Below, one piece after another: positions 1-8,689 of a stretch of 64,000 bases of DNA. A program made the translations under genes and the position numbers. The stretch lies in the NCBI RefSeq assembly GCF_036195045.1, contig NZ_CP108100.1:3968001-4032000 (forward strand). The letters are read 5' to 3'. Every line of letters starts with the position of its first letter. The first letter of the stretch is position 1. The notes beneath the pieces were generated by a model. It saw nothing but the letters and a program-made list of their open reading frames with translations. It did no database searches and was not told the origin of the DNA. Origin of the DNA: Streptomyces sp. NBC_00236. GTDB taxonomy: Bacteria; Actinomycetota; Actinomycetes; Streptomycetales; Streptomycetaceae.

Positions 1-73
1 CCACACGGTGGGCCAGGTGACGGCCGGGACGGCGCTGGGCGCGGCGACGGCGGGCGCGTTCCTGTTCGGGTGA
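1..73 (+). CDS. C-terminal end of a PAP2-type phosphatase (partial)
   Basis: The frame from base 2 to the TGA at 71-73 encodes the last 23 residues of a protein that begins before the window. They read HTVGQVTAGTALGAATAG and then end in a short hydrophobic tail. A His followed by a V.AG...G helix is typical of the last transmembrane segment of PAP2 / phosphatidic acid phosphatase-like membrane proteins, where this His belongs to the third catalytic motif. So little sequence is visible that the family assignment is tentative. The GNAT gene follows about 50 bases downstream on the same strand. Confidence 0.45.
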   Translation, partial: HTVGQVTAGTALGAATAGAFLFG

Positions 74-123
74 GCGGGCCCGGCGTCATTGAACGGACCG
101 CGCGCGGGGGCCATGGTGGTGCC

Positions 124-972
124 GTGCCGACATTCGAGATCACCACAGCAAGCGCGGACGACATCAGGATGATGGCGGACTGGGCCCATGCCGAGGGCTG
201 GAACCCCGGGCTGACCGACGGTCAGGCGTTCTTCGCCGCCGATCCGTGCGGCTTCCTGATCGGCCGCCTCGACGGGGTGCCCGCCTCCTGTGTCTCCGTC
301 GTCCGTTACGGCTCCGGCTTCGGCTTCCTGGGCTTCTATCTGACCCGCCCGGAACTGCGCGGCCGGGGATACGGGAGCCGGATCTGGGCCACCGGGACGG
401 CCCGGCTGGCGGGGCGGAACACCGGCCTCGACGGAGTGGTCGCACAGCAGCCCAACTACCGGAAGTCCGGTTTCAGTCCGGTCTGGACGAACCTGCGGTA
501 CGAAGGGCTCGTCCCGCTCGACGTCGCAGCGCCGCCCGGCGTCACGCTGGCGGACGCCCGGACCCTGCCCTTCGGCCAGGTCACCGCGTACGACCGCCGG
601 TTCTTCCCCGCGGAGCGCGACGGCTTCCTCGCGGCCTGGACGACCACGCCCGGGCGCACCGCGCTGGTCGCGCTGTCCGAGGGCGAGGTCCAGGGGCTCG
701 CCGTGCTGCGCGCCTGCCGTACGTCCTCGCGCATCGGCCCGCTGTACGCGGCGACGCCCGAGATCGCCCGTGCCCTGGTGAGCGCGCTCGCGGCCACCGA
801 TCCGTCCGCGCCCGTCGCCGTGGACGTACCCGACGTGAATCCGGCGGCGGTGCGGCTGGCCGAAGAGCTGGGGCTCACCCCGTCGTTCGAGACGGCCCGC
901 ATGTACACCGGCCCGGCGCCGGACGTCGATCACAGCGGGCTGTTCGGCATCACCAGCCTCGAACTGGGGTGA
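124..972 (+). CDS. GNAT family N-acetyltransferase
   Basis: A two-part GNAT protein of about 282 residues. The N-terminal half carries the acetyl-CoA binding core, with a beta strand GFGFLGFYLTRPELRGRGYG in which RGRGYG is the classic pyrophosphate-binding motif A. The C-terminal half (from about residue 150) resembles the second GNAT-like domain of YitH-type acetyltransferases. The open frame extends to a GTG at 70, but that start overlaps the upstream stop. GTG 124 (MPTFEITTASADDIR) fits the usual family N-terminus, so it was chosen. The acceptor substrate cannot be told from sequence. The gene is convergent with the phosphatase gene at 992. Confidence 0.8.
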   Translation: MPTFEITTASADDIRMMADWAHAEGWNPGLTDGQAFFAADPCGFLIGRLDGVPASCVSVVRYGSGFGFLGFYLTRPELRGRGYGSRIWATGTARLAGRNTGLDGVVAQQPNYRKSGFSPVWTNLRYEGLVPLDVAAPPGVTLADARTLPFGQVTAYDRRFFPAERDGFLAAWTTTPGRTALVALSEGEVQGLAVLRACRTSSRIGPLYAATPEIARALVSALAATDPSAPVAVDVPDVNPAAVRLAEELGLTPSFETARMYTGPAPDVDHSGLFGITSLELG

Positions 973-991
973 GCACGGGCGGGCGAGGGCC

Positions 992-2710
992 TCAGTCCGT
1001 CACACCGTCGCCGCCCTGGACCCACCGGGACCGTGAGGCCATCACCGCGATGTCGTCCTCGGCGCCCGGGCCGAACCGTTCGAGCACCGCGTCCAGAAGC
1101 TCCTCCAGGTCGCCGCTCGCCGGCAGGCGCAGTTCGCCGAGCCTGCCGACGGACACATCGATGTCCTCGCCGCGCCGCTCCACCAGTCCGTCGGTGTACA
1201 TGAACAGCACGGTTCCCGGTCCGCACTCCACCCTCGTCGTCCGGTAGCCGCCGAAGCCGGTGCCCAGCGGCGGGCCCGCCGGCACGTCGGCCAGCCAGGT
1301 CCCGCCCGGCCCCGGATCGATGAGGACGGGCGGCAGATGGCCGGCGCTCGACAGCTCGCAGAGCCCGCCGGCCCGGTCGACCACGGCCAGCAGACAGGTC
1401 GCCGCCCGGTCGAGCCCGGACCGTTCGACCATCCGGTCGAGCTGCTCCAGGATGCGGTGCGGCGGCAGTTCCTCATCGGCCAGGAGCCGCAGCAGCGAGC
1501 GGTAGTGGCTCATCGCGACGGCCGCCTCGACGCCGTGCCCCATCACATCGCCCATCGCCTTGAGGTGGCGGCCGTCCGGCAGCGGGATGACGTCGAACCA
1601 GTCGCCACCGACCAGCACGCTCCGGTCGGCCGGCAGGTAGCGGGTGGCGATCTCGATGTGCGGATGCGGCGGGCGCGGCTCGGAGAGCAGGGAGCGCTGG
1701 AGCTCCAGCGCGATGGTGTGCTCATGGGTGAAGCGGCGCGCGTGGTCGAGGTCGACGGCGACCCGGCCGGCGAGCTCCCGGGCGATCACCACGTCCTCGT
1801 CCGTGAAGACGGGCGAGTCGCCGGCGCGTACCAGGCCGAGGATGCCGATCGGCTCGCTGCGCACGGCGACCGGCACGATGACGGCGGAGTGCATGCCGAG
1901 GGCCCGGTAGGCGGCGACCCGTTCGGGCGAGGGCGCGGAGCGGCCGAGCTGCTCGTCGTCGGTGAGGTTCTCGACGACGGGCTGGTTGGCGGCCAGGCAG
2001 CGCGGTACGGCCGCGGTCTCCTGGTAGTCGACGTAGTCGCCGGGCCCGCCGAACGGGGCCACCCGTTCGCGCAGCCACGGCACCGCCGTGACTGCGGCCC
2101 GCCGCAGCCGGACCACCCCCGGTGGTGCGGGGCGCACCGGCGGGGCGACGTCCCGGGGGAAGACCTCGACGGTGGCGTAGTCGGCGAGCCCCGGGACGAC
2201 GAGGTCGACGAGTTCGGCGCAGGTGGTGTCCATGTCGAGGGTGGTGCCGATCCGGGTGCTCGCGGCGTCCAGGAGATTCAGGTGGCGCTGCGCCTGGGCG
2301 AGCAGCCGCTGGTCCTCGTCGGATGCCATGACCTCCAGGACGATCCCGGCGATGCCCACGACCCGGCCGGACACCTCCAGCCGGTGGTAGGCCCCGTGCC
2401 AGTAGCGCGTGGCGGTGCCGGACGCGGCGGGGGTCCGGCCGCTGGAGGTGATCTCGCGCGCCCGGCCGTCGGCGAGGACCGCGCGCATCAGGTCCTCGCG
2501 CGCGTCGACCTCGGGAAGCACCTCGGAGACCGTACGGCCCAGATGGGCGACGGCCGGGACGCCGTTGAGCCGTTCGAGGGCCGGGTTCACGTAGAGGTAG
2601 CGCAGCCGGGTGTCGAGGACGCCCACCCCGGCCGTGGTGCCGTCGATGAGGGCCGCGAGCGCCACGATGTCGAGCGGCGACGGGATGTCGGCGTGCGCAT
2701 CGACCGGCAA
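992..2710 (-). CDS. PAS-GAF-SpoIIE/PP2C family protein phosphatase
   Basis: A soluble signalling phosphatase of about 572 residues. Order: a PAS domain (first 130 residues), a GAF domain (about 170-320), and a C-terminal SpoIIE-type PP2C domain (about 355-570). The metal-binding signatures are visible: VGGDWFDVIPL, MGDVMGHG and LFMYTDGLVERR. Such proteins usually dephosphorylate anti-anti-sigma factors in partner-switching cascades, with PAS and GAF as sensors. Unlike the second phosphatase in this window it has no HATPase domain. The frame opens at GTG 2776, but TTG 2710 has a perfect AGGAGG five bases upstream and is preferred. An MFS gene lies upstream on the same strand. The ligand is unknown. 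Confidence 0.85.
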   Translation of the reverse strand: MPVDAHADIPSPLDIVALAALIDGTTAGVGVLDTRLRYLYVNPALERLNGVPAVAHLGRTVSEVLPEVDAREDLMRAVLADGRAREITSSGRTPAASGTATRYWHGAYHRLEVSGRVVGIAGIVLEVMASDEDQRLLAQAQRHLNLLDAASTRIGTTLDMDTTCAELVDLVVPGLADYATVEVFPRDVAPPVRPAPPGVVRLRRAAVTAVPWLRERVAPFGGPGDYVDYQETAAVPRCLAANQPVVENLTDDEQLGRSAPSPERVAAYRALGMHSAVIVPVAVRSEPIGILGLVRAGDSPVFTDEDVVIARELAGRVAVDLDHARRFTHEHTIALELQRSLLSEPRPPHPHIEIATRYLPADRSVLVGGDWFDVIPLPDGRHLKAMGDVMGHGVEAAVAMSHYRSLLRLLADEELPPHRILEQLDRMVERSGLDRAATCLLAVVDRAGGLCELSSAGHLPPVLIDPGPGGTWLADVPAGPPLGTGFGGYRTTRVECGPGTVLFMYTDGLVERRGEDIDVSVGRLGELRLPASGDLEELLDAVLERFGPGAEDDIAVMASRSRWVQGGDGVTD

Positions 2711-2809
2711 GGCAACCTCCTGGGGCAGGGCGCGGGCCGCCCGACTGCCCGGCCCTTCATCGTCGGACGGCCGCACCCCCGCCGCATCCGCAGACCGCCC
2801 GCCCCACCG

Positions 2810-4276
2810 TCAGTGCAAGGGCATCGCGCCCCCGGTCTCCGGCTTCCCCGGGGGCACCAGCGCCGCGGACACCACCGCGCAGCCGCCCGCCGCCACCGCG
2901 CACACGAGGAACGCGTCCGCGAAGCCGCCCGCCGCGCCCGCCGCGCCGCCGATTCCCGCGGCGGCCACCGTGGACACGACCGCGACACCGATCGACCCGC
3001 CCACCTCGTGGAAGGTGTTGACCACGCCGGACGCGAGCCCGGCCTCCTCGTGCGCGACCATGCCCAGGGCCGTCGTGGTGGCGGTGACGAACACCGCCCC
3101 GAGCCCGAACGCGGCCACCGCGAGACCCGGCAGCAGCACCCCGTACACGCTGCTGTCCCCGTCGATCCGGGTGAGCGGGACGCAGGCGGCGGTGGCGATC
3201 AGCATCCCGCCGACCGCGGTGGCCCGGCTCCCCGCCGACGTGACGAGCCGCGAGCCCAGGTGCGCGCCCGCGCCGACGGCGACCGCCACCGGCAGGAAGA
3301 CGAGGCCGGTCCGCATGGCCCCGAAGCCGCGGCCGTGCTGGAGGTAGACGGAGCCGAGGAAGAAGAAGGCGATCAGCAGTCCGGTGGCGATCAGCATCAG
3401 GAACGCCCCGGCGAGCACCGGGCGACGGGTGAACATGCGCAGGTCCATGAGCGGCTCCCGGACCATCCGTTCGATCGCCGCGAACCCCGCGTACAGCACC
3501 ACGGCGGCGGCGAGCGGCAGCAGGGTGGCTGGAGCGCCCCAGCCACCGTCCCCGGCCTTGACCAGTCCGTAGATCAGCGCACCGGTTCCGGCAGTGACGA
3601 GCACCGCCCCGGGCACATCGAGCCGGGCCGTGCCGGCCGAGGGTCGCGGTGCGCGCGGCGGGACGAAGACGGGGAGGGCGGCCAGCAGGACCAGCCCGAC
3701 GGGCACGTTGACGTAGAAGACCCAGCTCCACCCGGGCCCGGCGGCCAGGGCGCCGCCCACCAGTACCCCGATGGCCGATCCGGTACCGCCGATCGCGGCC
3801 CACACCCCGAGCGCCCTGCTGCGGGCGGGGCCGTGGAACGACGTGGTGACGAGCGAGAGCGCCGCCGGTGACAGCAGGGCGGCGCCCGCGCCCTGCGCGA
3901 TCCGGCCGCCGATCAGCACCGGGGCGCTGCCGGCGAGCCCGGAGACCAGCGAGGCGGCGGTGAAGACGGCGAGGCCCGCCATCAGGGTACGGCGGGCGCC
4001 CAGGACGTCGGCGAGACGTCCGCCGAGCAGCATCAGGCCACCGAAGCAGAGGGTGTACGCGGTGACGACCCAGGTCAGCGCGGCGCGGTCGAGGTGCAGG
4101 TCGGCGGCCATGCCGGGCAGCGCGACGTTCACCACGGTGACGTCGAGCACCAGCATGAACTGGGCTGCGCAGATGAGCGCGAGCACCGTCCCGGGCCTGC
4201 GGACGGCGGCCGGGTAGTGCCCGTGCGGGGGGCTGTCGCCGTGTGCGGCGCTCTTCGAGGCAGTGTCATGTGTCAT
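2810..4276 (-). CDS. MFS transporter, DHA2 (EmrB/QacA-like) drug exporter
   Basis: A 488-residue, probably 14-helix major facilitator. TM1 carries LDVTVVNVALPGMA, typical of the DHA2 family, followed by motif A GGRLADVLGARR, and motif C-like glycines lie in TM5. It likely exports hydrophobic drugs using the proton gradient. The frame could open at 4312, but ATG 4276 is preferred because the palindromic operator at 4278-4304 would otherwise be coding. It is divergent from the TetR gene at 4346, with operators between them, so the TetR protein is the probable repressor and a transported compound the likely inducer. Confidence 0.88.
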   Translation of the reverse strand: MTHDTASKSAAHGDSPPHGHYPAAVRRPGTVLALICAAQFMLVLDVTVVNVALPGMAADLHLDRAALTWVVTAYTLCFGGLMLLGGRLADVLGARRTLMAGLAVFTAASLVSGLAGSAPVLIGGRIAQGAGAALLSPAALSLVTTSFHGPARSRALGVWAAIGGTGSAIGVLVGGALAAGPGWSWVFYVNVPVGLVLLAALPVFVPPRAPRPSAGTARLDVPGAVLVTAGTGALIYGLVKAGDGGWGAPATLLPLAAAVVLYAGFAAIERMVREPLMDLRMFTRRPVLAGAFLMLIATGLLIAFFFLGSVYLQHGRGFGAMRTGLVFLPVAVAVGAGAHLGSRLVTSAGSRATAVGGMLIATAACVPLTRIDGDSSVYGVLLPGLAVAAFGLGAVFVTATTTALGMVAHEEAGLASGVVNTFHEVGGSIGVAVVSTVAAAGIGGAAGAAGGFADAFLVCAVAAGGCAVVSAALVPPGKPETGGAMPLH

Positions 4277-4277
4277 G

Positions 4278-4322
4278 AACTGAACTGTACGGCTCAGTTC
4301 AGTTGAACTCAACTGTTCAGTT
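4278..4322. promoter_or_regulatory. Tandem palindromic operators between the MFS and tetR genes
   Basis: There are two dyads. The first is a perfect 10-bp inverted repeat, AACTGAACTG at 4278-4287 and CAGTTCAGTT at 4295-4304, with a 7-bp spacer. The second is AACTG-TT-CAGTT at 4311-4322. Both use the same half-site core. They fill the gap between the divergent starts (4276 and 4346), as expected for autoregulatory TetR operators. A -10-like TAGCAT at 4334-4339 lies 6 bases before the tetR ATG, which suggests a leaderless tetR transcript (inference). Confidence 0.75.
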
Positions 4323-4345
4323 CAGGTCGCTGTTAGCATCGCCTG

Positions 4346-4993
4346 ATGGACATCAAGCCCCGCCCCGCAGGACCCCGCGCCGAGGCCAAGCGGCAGGCCA
4401 TCGTGAAGGCGGCCCGCGAGGCGTTCCTCCGGGACGGGTTCGGCGTCGGCATGGACACCATCGCCGCCGGGGCGGGCGTCTCGAAGGTGACCGTCTACAA
4501 CCACTTCGGCAGCAAGGAAGCGCTGTTCACCGCGGTCATCGCGGGCGCGCTCGACGAACCGCTCGGCGGCGCGTCCGCGACGGCGCTCGCCGCCCTCGCG
4601 GACGCCCCCGACCTGCGGGCCGCGTTCGTCGAAGCGGCCCGCACCTGGGTGGCGTCCGTGCGCGGCAACGCGGATGTGATCGCCCTGCGCAATCTGGTGG
4701 CCACCGAACTGCACCGCTTCCCGGAGATCGCGCAGGCCTGGCAGGGCCACGGGCCCGAGGGCCACCACCCCGCCGTCGCCGAAGCCCTGCGCGAACTGGC
4801 GGGCCGCGGCCGGCTGGTCGTCCCCGACCTGGAGACGGCGATCATCCAGCTGTACGCACTGCTGGTCTTCCCGCACCTGGTCTTCGGCTCGTACGGCACG
4901 ACGATCGACGACGCCGCCACCGACCGGCTGATCACCCACGGCGTGGACATGTTCCTGGGCTATTACGCCCCGCCCGTGCCGCCCGACGCGTAG
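4346..4993 (+). CDS. TetR/AcrR family transcriptional regulator
   Basis: 215 residues. The N-terminal helix-turn-helix (about 14-60) has the family signature GVSKVTVYNHFGSKEALF. The remainder is an all-helical ligand-binding domain similar to AefR-type C-terminal domains (TetR_C_7). It is divergent from the DHA2 exporter at 2810-4276 and separated from it by two palindromes with a shared half-site, so it very probably represses both genes and releases DNA when a drug-like ligand binds. The ligand is not predictable. No terminator was recognised in the short gap before the next gene at 5075. Confidence 0.9.
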   Translation: MDIKPRPAGPRAEAKRQAIVKAAREAFLRDGFGVGMDTIAAGAGVSKVTVYNHFGSKEALFTAVIAGALDEPLGGASATALAALADAPDLRAAFVEAARTWVASVRGNADVIALRNLVATELHRFPEIAQAWQGHGPEGHHPAVAEALRELAGRGRLVVPDLETAIIQLYALLVFPHLVFGSYGTTIDDAATDRLITHGVDMFLGYYAPPVPPDA

Positions 4994-5074
4994 GACCCGG
5001 GTGTGGTCCCGGACGTGTGCCGGAACGACCGGATGAACACGCTCGGCCCCCTGTAGCCGCACGCCGGGGACTGT

Positions 5075-5782
5075 CTACCGCGGCCCGCCGGGGCGGAGCA
5101 CCCGGTCCAGGTCCACCGTCCCCTCGTCGGCCGTGGCCCCCGGAGGCAGTCGCAACGCCTCGGCGACGGGGCCGGGCAGCGGCGTACGGTCCAGCAGCCC
5201 GGCGACCAGAGCGGCCGTCAGGCGGTGCCAGGCTCCGGCGCGCCGGAGCATCGCGTGGTCCCCGCCCGGCACGGTGACCAGACAGGTCCGGGCGCCGCCC
5301 TTCCTGGCCCGTTCGGTGAGCGCGCGGGACTCCGCCGGCTTCGTGACCCGGTCGTCCGTGCCGTGCACCAGGACGACGTCCCGTCCGGCGAGCTGGGCGG
5401 TCCGGTCGCCCGGCGGGCACCACGGGGCGAGGCCGACCACGCCCCGTACCAGCGGATGCCCGGCGGCGGCCAGCGCGGCCCGGCCGCCCATCGAGTGCCC
5501 GAGCAGCACGACCGGGACCTCGCCCGCCGTACTCCGCAGCACGTCCAGGGCGCGCACGGCGTCGTGCAGCGGATCCGACCGGTCCCCGTTCCACCCCCGG
5601 TGCCGGTACCGGACCGCCCGCACCAGCACCTCGCCGGGCAGCGCGCCCCGCAGGACGCGCGCGAACGGCCGCATCCGCACCGCGGGCAGGTTGAACGGGC
5701 CGGGCGGCGGCACCCCGAGACCGGTCTCCCGGCCGCCGTGCAGCAGGAGTACCGCGGCCGCCGGCGGGCGTGGTTGCGTCAT
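5075..5782 (-). CDS. Alpha/beta hydrolase (dienelactone hydrolase-like fold)
   Basis: 235 residues. Visible landmarks are the oxyanion-hole strand AAAVLLLHGGRE, the nucleophile elbow LGHSMGG (Ser nucleophile), an acid loop DVVLVHGTDDRVT and a late His in VPGGDHAMLRR, giving a complete Ser-Asp-His triad. ATG 5782 was chosen over the longer frame to 5893 because GGAGG lies 7 bases upstream. The protein is probably a cytoplasmic esterase or lipase-like hydrolase. No substrate can be named. It is divergent from the peroxiredoxin gene. Confidence 0.8.
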   Translation of the reverse strand: MTQPRPPAAAVLLLHGGRETGLGVPPPGPFNLPAVRMRPFARVLRGALPGEVLVRAVRYRHRGWNGDRSDPLHDAVRALDVLRSTAGEVPVVLLGHSMGGRAALAAAGHPLVRGVVGLAPWCPPGDRTAQLAGRDVVLVHGTDDRVTKPAESRALTERARKGGARTCLVTVPGGDHAMLRRAGAWHRLTAALVAGLLDRTPLPGPVAEALRLPPGATADEGTVDLDRVLRPGGPR

Positions 5783-5893
5783 GCGTACCTCCGGGTGCGG
5801 TGATCGGATCCGTACCGAGCATGCTGTACGGGCACGGGCAGCACCCGCACGCAGCGCCGCTCCCCCAATTGCCGGACCCGCAAAGGACATCAC

Positions 5894-6379
5894 ATGGGAT
5901 CCTCACCCCAGATCGGCCAGCAGATCCAGGACTTCACGCTCCCGGGAGGCGTCCTGGACGGGGACTCCTTCGGACGCCGCGACTACACGCTCTCCGCCGC
6001 ACGTGGCCGCGCCCTCGTCCTCGCCTTCTACCCCGGCGACAACACGGCCGTGTGCACCAAGCAGCTCTGCTCGTACTCCTCGGGCATGGAGACCTTCGAA
6101 GGGCTCGACGCGGAGGTCTGGGGGATCAGCCCGCAGGACGTGGACAGCCACGAGTCGTTCGCCCGCGCCCACCGGCTGCGGATGCCGCTCCTTGCGGACA
6201 CCGGCCGCACGACGGCCCGGACGTTCGGAGTGGCGGCGCCCGGGATCGGGGTGCGGCGCGCGGTGTTCCTGATCGACGCCGAGGGGGTGCTCCGCTGGAA
6301 GCACGTGGCACTGCTCGGTGCCACCTTCCAGTCGCTGGACACCCTGTCCGCGCGTTTGTCCGGCATGGGTAACAGCTAG
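5894..6379 (+). CDS. Peroxiredoxin (BCP / AhpC-TSA family)
   Basis: 161 residues, normal for a bacterioferritin-comigratory-type peroxiredoxin. The peroxidatic motif PGDNTAVC places the reactive Cys at about residue 54, with the supporting Thr three residues before it. A second Cys at 59 (CTKQLC) is the spacing of atypical 2-Cys BCP enzymes, so the pair can form an intramolecular disulfide reduced by thioredoxin. The role is removal of organic and hydrogen peroxides in the cytoplasm. AAAGGA lies just upstream of the ATG. The NfeD-like gene follows after about 100 bases. Confidence 0.9.
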   Translation: MGSSPQIGQQIQDFTLPGGVLDGDSFGRRDYTLSAARGRALVLAFYPGDNTAVCTKQLCSYSSGMETFEGLDAEVWGISPQDVDSHESFARAHRLRMPLLADTGRTTARTFGVAAPGIGVRRAVFLIDAEGVLRWKHVALLGATFQSLDTLSARLSGMGNS

Positions 6380-6485
6380 AACACTGCCGGGACACGGCAG
6401 TGTCGGCGGTCGGGGATGTATGGGACCATCCAGCCAGTTCGACGGAAATCTTCGGGGGATTCCGGCAGCCGGGAGGGGTGACCGC

Positions 6486-6995
6486 GTGAACGTGTTTCTT
6501 GGTCTCGGAATCGCGGGAATCGCGCTTCTCGCCCTGTCACTGATCTTCGACGGGATCCTCGAAGGACTCTTCGGGGGCCTGCTGGAAGGCCTCTTCAGCG
6601 GGCTGGTCTCCCTTCCGGTGATCGCCGGATTCCTCTCGATGCTCGGTTTCGGCGGCGCCATCGTGCTCGGTACGACCGGTGCCGGCACGATCGCCGCCAC
6701 CGCCGCCGGGGCGCTCGCCGGTCTGGTCGCGGCCTGGCTGACCTGGAAGTTCAGCCGGGCCCTGATGCGGGATCAGACCGATGCCACCCCGCGGGAGGCG
6801 GACCTCGTCGGCACGTCGGGGTCCGTGGTCACGGCCATTCCGGCCGACGGCTACGGGGAGGTGCTGGTGCAGCTCGGGGGCCAGCCCGTGAAGCTCTCGG
6901 CGAAGAGTCCGGTACCGGTCGCGCGCGGCGCCGAGATCTGGGTCGAGGCCACGCTCTCGACCACCTCGGTCTCGGTCCGTCCCGTCGAACGCTGA
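6486..6995 (+). CDS. NfeD-like membrane protein (flotillin partner)
   Basis: 169 residues. The first 100 are very hydrophobic with two to three membrane segments and glycine-rich turns. The last 70 residues (from about ADLVGTSGSVVTAI) form a beta-rich OB-fold-like domain as in NfeD proteins. GTG 6486 follows GGGAGGGG. It lies directly upstream of a flotillin gene, the conserved NfeD-flotillin arrangement known for YuaF-FloT (YuaG) of Bacillus. It probably helps assemble or position flotillin in membrane microdomains. It is a short NfeD without the serine-protease domain. Confidence 0.72.
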   Translation: MNVFLGLGIAGIALLALSLIFDGILEGLFGGLLEGLFSGLVSLPVIAGFLSMLGFGGAIVLGTTGAGTIAATAAGALAGLVAAWLTWKFSRALMRDQTDATPREADLVGTSGSVVTAIPADGYGEVLVQLGGQPVKLSAKSPVPVARGAEIWVEATLSTTSVSVRPVER

Positions 6996-7073
6996 GCCGG
7001 CCCACCGGCCCGCACGCCACCGCTCGCCACGCAACTGCCGCCCCCCTGTCGGGAGGCAGAGGGGGACATCCTT

Positions 7074-8513
7074 ATGAGTCCAGTCCTGATCGCCATCGTC
7101 GGAGTCGTCGTACTCCTGTTCCTGCTCGCCCTCGCCGTCATCACGCGCTACAAGGTCGCGGGACCCAGCCAGGCCTTCATCATCACCGGACGCCGCGGCA
7201 AGAAGTCCGTGGACCCGGTGACCGGACGGTCCAGCATCGACAACAGCGGCCAGAAGGTCGTCGTCGGCGGCGGCGTCTTCGTCGTCCCGTTCGTCCAGCA
7301 GAAGTTCACCCTGGACCTGTCCAGCCGGCACATCCCCGTCGCCGTGCGCGGGGCCGTCACCCTGCGCGGGGTCAAGTCCCACCTCGAAGGCGTCGCCATC
7401 GTCAAGGTCGGCGGCAGCGAGGATGCCATCCGGGCCGCCGCCCAGCGCTTCCTCCAGCAGCAGGACGGCATCGTCGGCTTCACCCAGGAAGTGCTCTCCG
7501 GTGCGCTGCGCGCCATCGTGGGCCGGATGTCGGTCGAGGACATCATCCGCGACCGGGCCGCGTTCGCCGGCCAGGTGGCGGAGGAGGCCGAGGCCAGCCT
7601 GTCCGGTCAGGGCCTGATCCTGGACGCCTTCCAGATCCAGGACATCACCACCGAGGGCTCGTACCTGGAGGACCTCGGCCGCCCCGAGGCCGCCCGCGCC
7701 AAGCAGGAGGCGGACATCGCGGAGGCGATCGCCCGTCGCGCCTCGGAGCAGGCCCGGCTGAAGGCCGCCGAGGAGATCGCCATCGCCGAGCGGACGTTCT
7801 ACCTGAAGCAGGCCGAGATCAAGGCCGAGACGGAGGCCGCCGCGGCGATGGCCGCCGCAGCGGGTCCGCTCGCCGAGGCCGCCCGTCAGCAGGAAGTCCT
7901 CACCGAGCAGGAGAAGGTGGCCCAGCGTCAGGCCGCCCTGACCGACCGCGAGCTCGACACCAGGGTCCGCAAGCCCGCGGACGCCGCGCGCTACCAGGCC
8001 GAGCAGGAGGCGGAGGCCCGCCGCATCGCCCAGGTCAAGGAGGCCGAGGCGGACGCCGAGCGCTCCAGGCTGACCGGTCAGGGCGAGAAGCTGCACCGCT
8101 CGGCGCTCGCCGACGCCGTACGCATCGAGGGCGAGGCCGAGGCCGCCGCCATCGCCGCCCGGGGTTCGGCCGAGGCCGAGGCCATGCAGAAGAAGGCCGA
8201 CGCCTTCGCACAGTACGGCGACGCGGCCGTCCTCCAGATGCTCGTCGAGGTGCTCCCGCAGGTCGTCGCCAAGGCCTCCGAGCCACTGAGCGCCATCGAC
8301 AAGCTGACCGTGATCTCGACCGACGGCGCGAGCCAGCTGTCGCGCACGGTCACGGACAACGTCGCCCAGGGCATGGAGCTCCTCAGCTCCACCACGGGCG
8401 TCGACCTCGCCGCGCTGCTGAAGAACCTCAAGGGCGCGGGCCCGAAGGCGGAGGTCCCGGCCCAGCAGGACACCGCGGCCGAACCGAACGGCAAGATCGA
8501 GATCAGCGGCTGA
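7074..8513 (+). CDS. Flotillin family protein (SPFH/band 7, FloT-like)
   Basis: 479 residues: one N-terminal membrane hairpin (about 2-24), an SPFH/band 7 domain (about 30-200) with an ITRYKVAGPSQAFIITG entry, then a long Ala/Glu-rich coiled coil (about 205-400) typical of flotillins, and a short C-terminal tail. Flotillins oligomerise and organise lipid-ordered membrane regions. It is preceded by the NfeD-like gene and ends at a strong hairpin (8532-8566), so the two genes form one transcription unit. A second, longer flotillin lies at 16611, so this cell has two different types. Confidence 0.9.
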   Translation: MSPVLIAIVGVVVLLFLLALAVITRYKVAGPSQAFIITGRRGKKSVDPVTGRSSIDNSGQKVVVGGGVFVVPFVQQKFTLDLSSRHIPVAVRGAVTLRGVKSHLEGVAIVKVGGSEDAIRAAAQRFLQQQDGIVGFTQEVLSGALRAIVGRMSVEDIIRDRAAFAGQVAEEAEASLSGQGLILDAFQIQDITTEGSYLEDLGRPEAARAKQEADIAEAIARRASEQARLKAAEEIAIAERTFYLKQAEIKAETEAAAAMAAAAGPLAEAARQQEVLTEQEKVAQRQAALTDRELDTRVRKPADAARYQAEQEAEARRIAQVKEAEADAERSRLTGQGEKLHRSALADAVRIEGEAEAAAIAARGSAEAEAMQKKADAFAQYGDAAVLQMLVEVLPQVVAKASEPLSAIDKLTVISTDGASQLSRTVTDNVAQGMELLSSTTGVDLAALLKNLKGAGPKAEVPAQQDTAAEPNGKIEISG

Positions 8514-8531
8514 CGCCCCGCCTCGACCACC

Positions 8532-8566
8532 GCGTGCCCGGCCGGTTGCGCACCGGCCGGGCACGC
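8532..8566 (+). terminator. Strong hairpin after the first flotillin gene
   Basis: A perfect 15-bp inverted repeat, GCGTGCCCGGCCGGT at 8532-8546 and its complement at 8552-8566, with a 5-base loop. It lies 16 bases after the flotillin stop. There is no U tract, as is usual for hairpin terminators in this GC-rich group. Confidence 0.75.
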
Positions 8567-8689
8567 GTGCGTTCGGGCGGTTACGGAACCGGCCACGAAG
8601 GCGGCGGCACCCTCCGGATATGGTCATGGGCAACTAAAGAGATCACCAAGAACGCCACAGACGCACATCGTGCTCCTCGGGAGGAAGCC

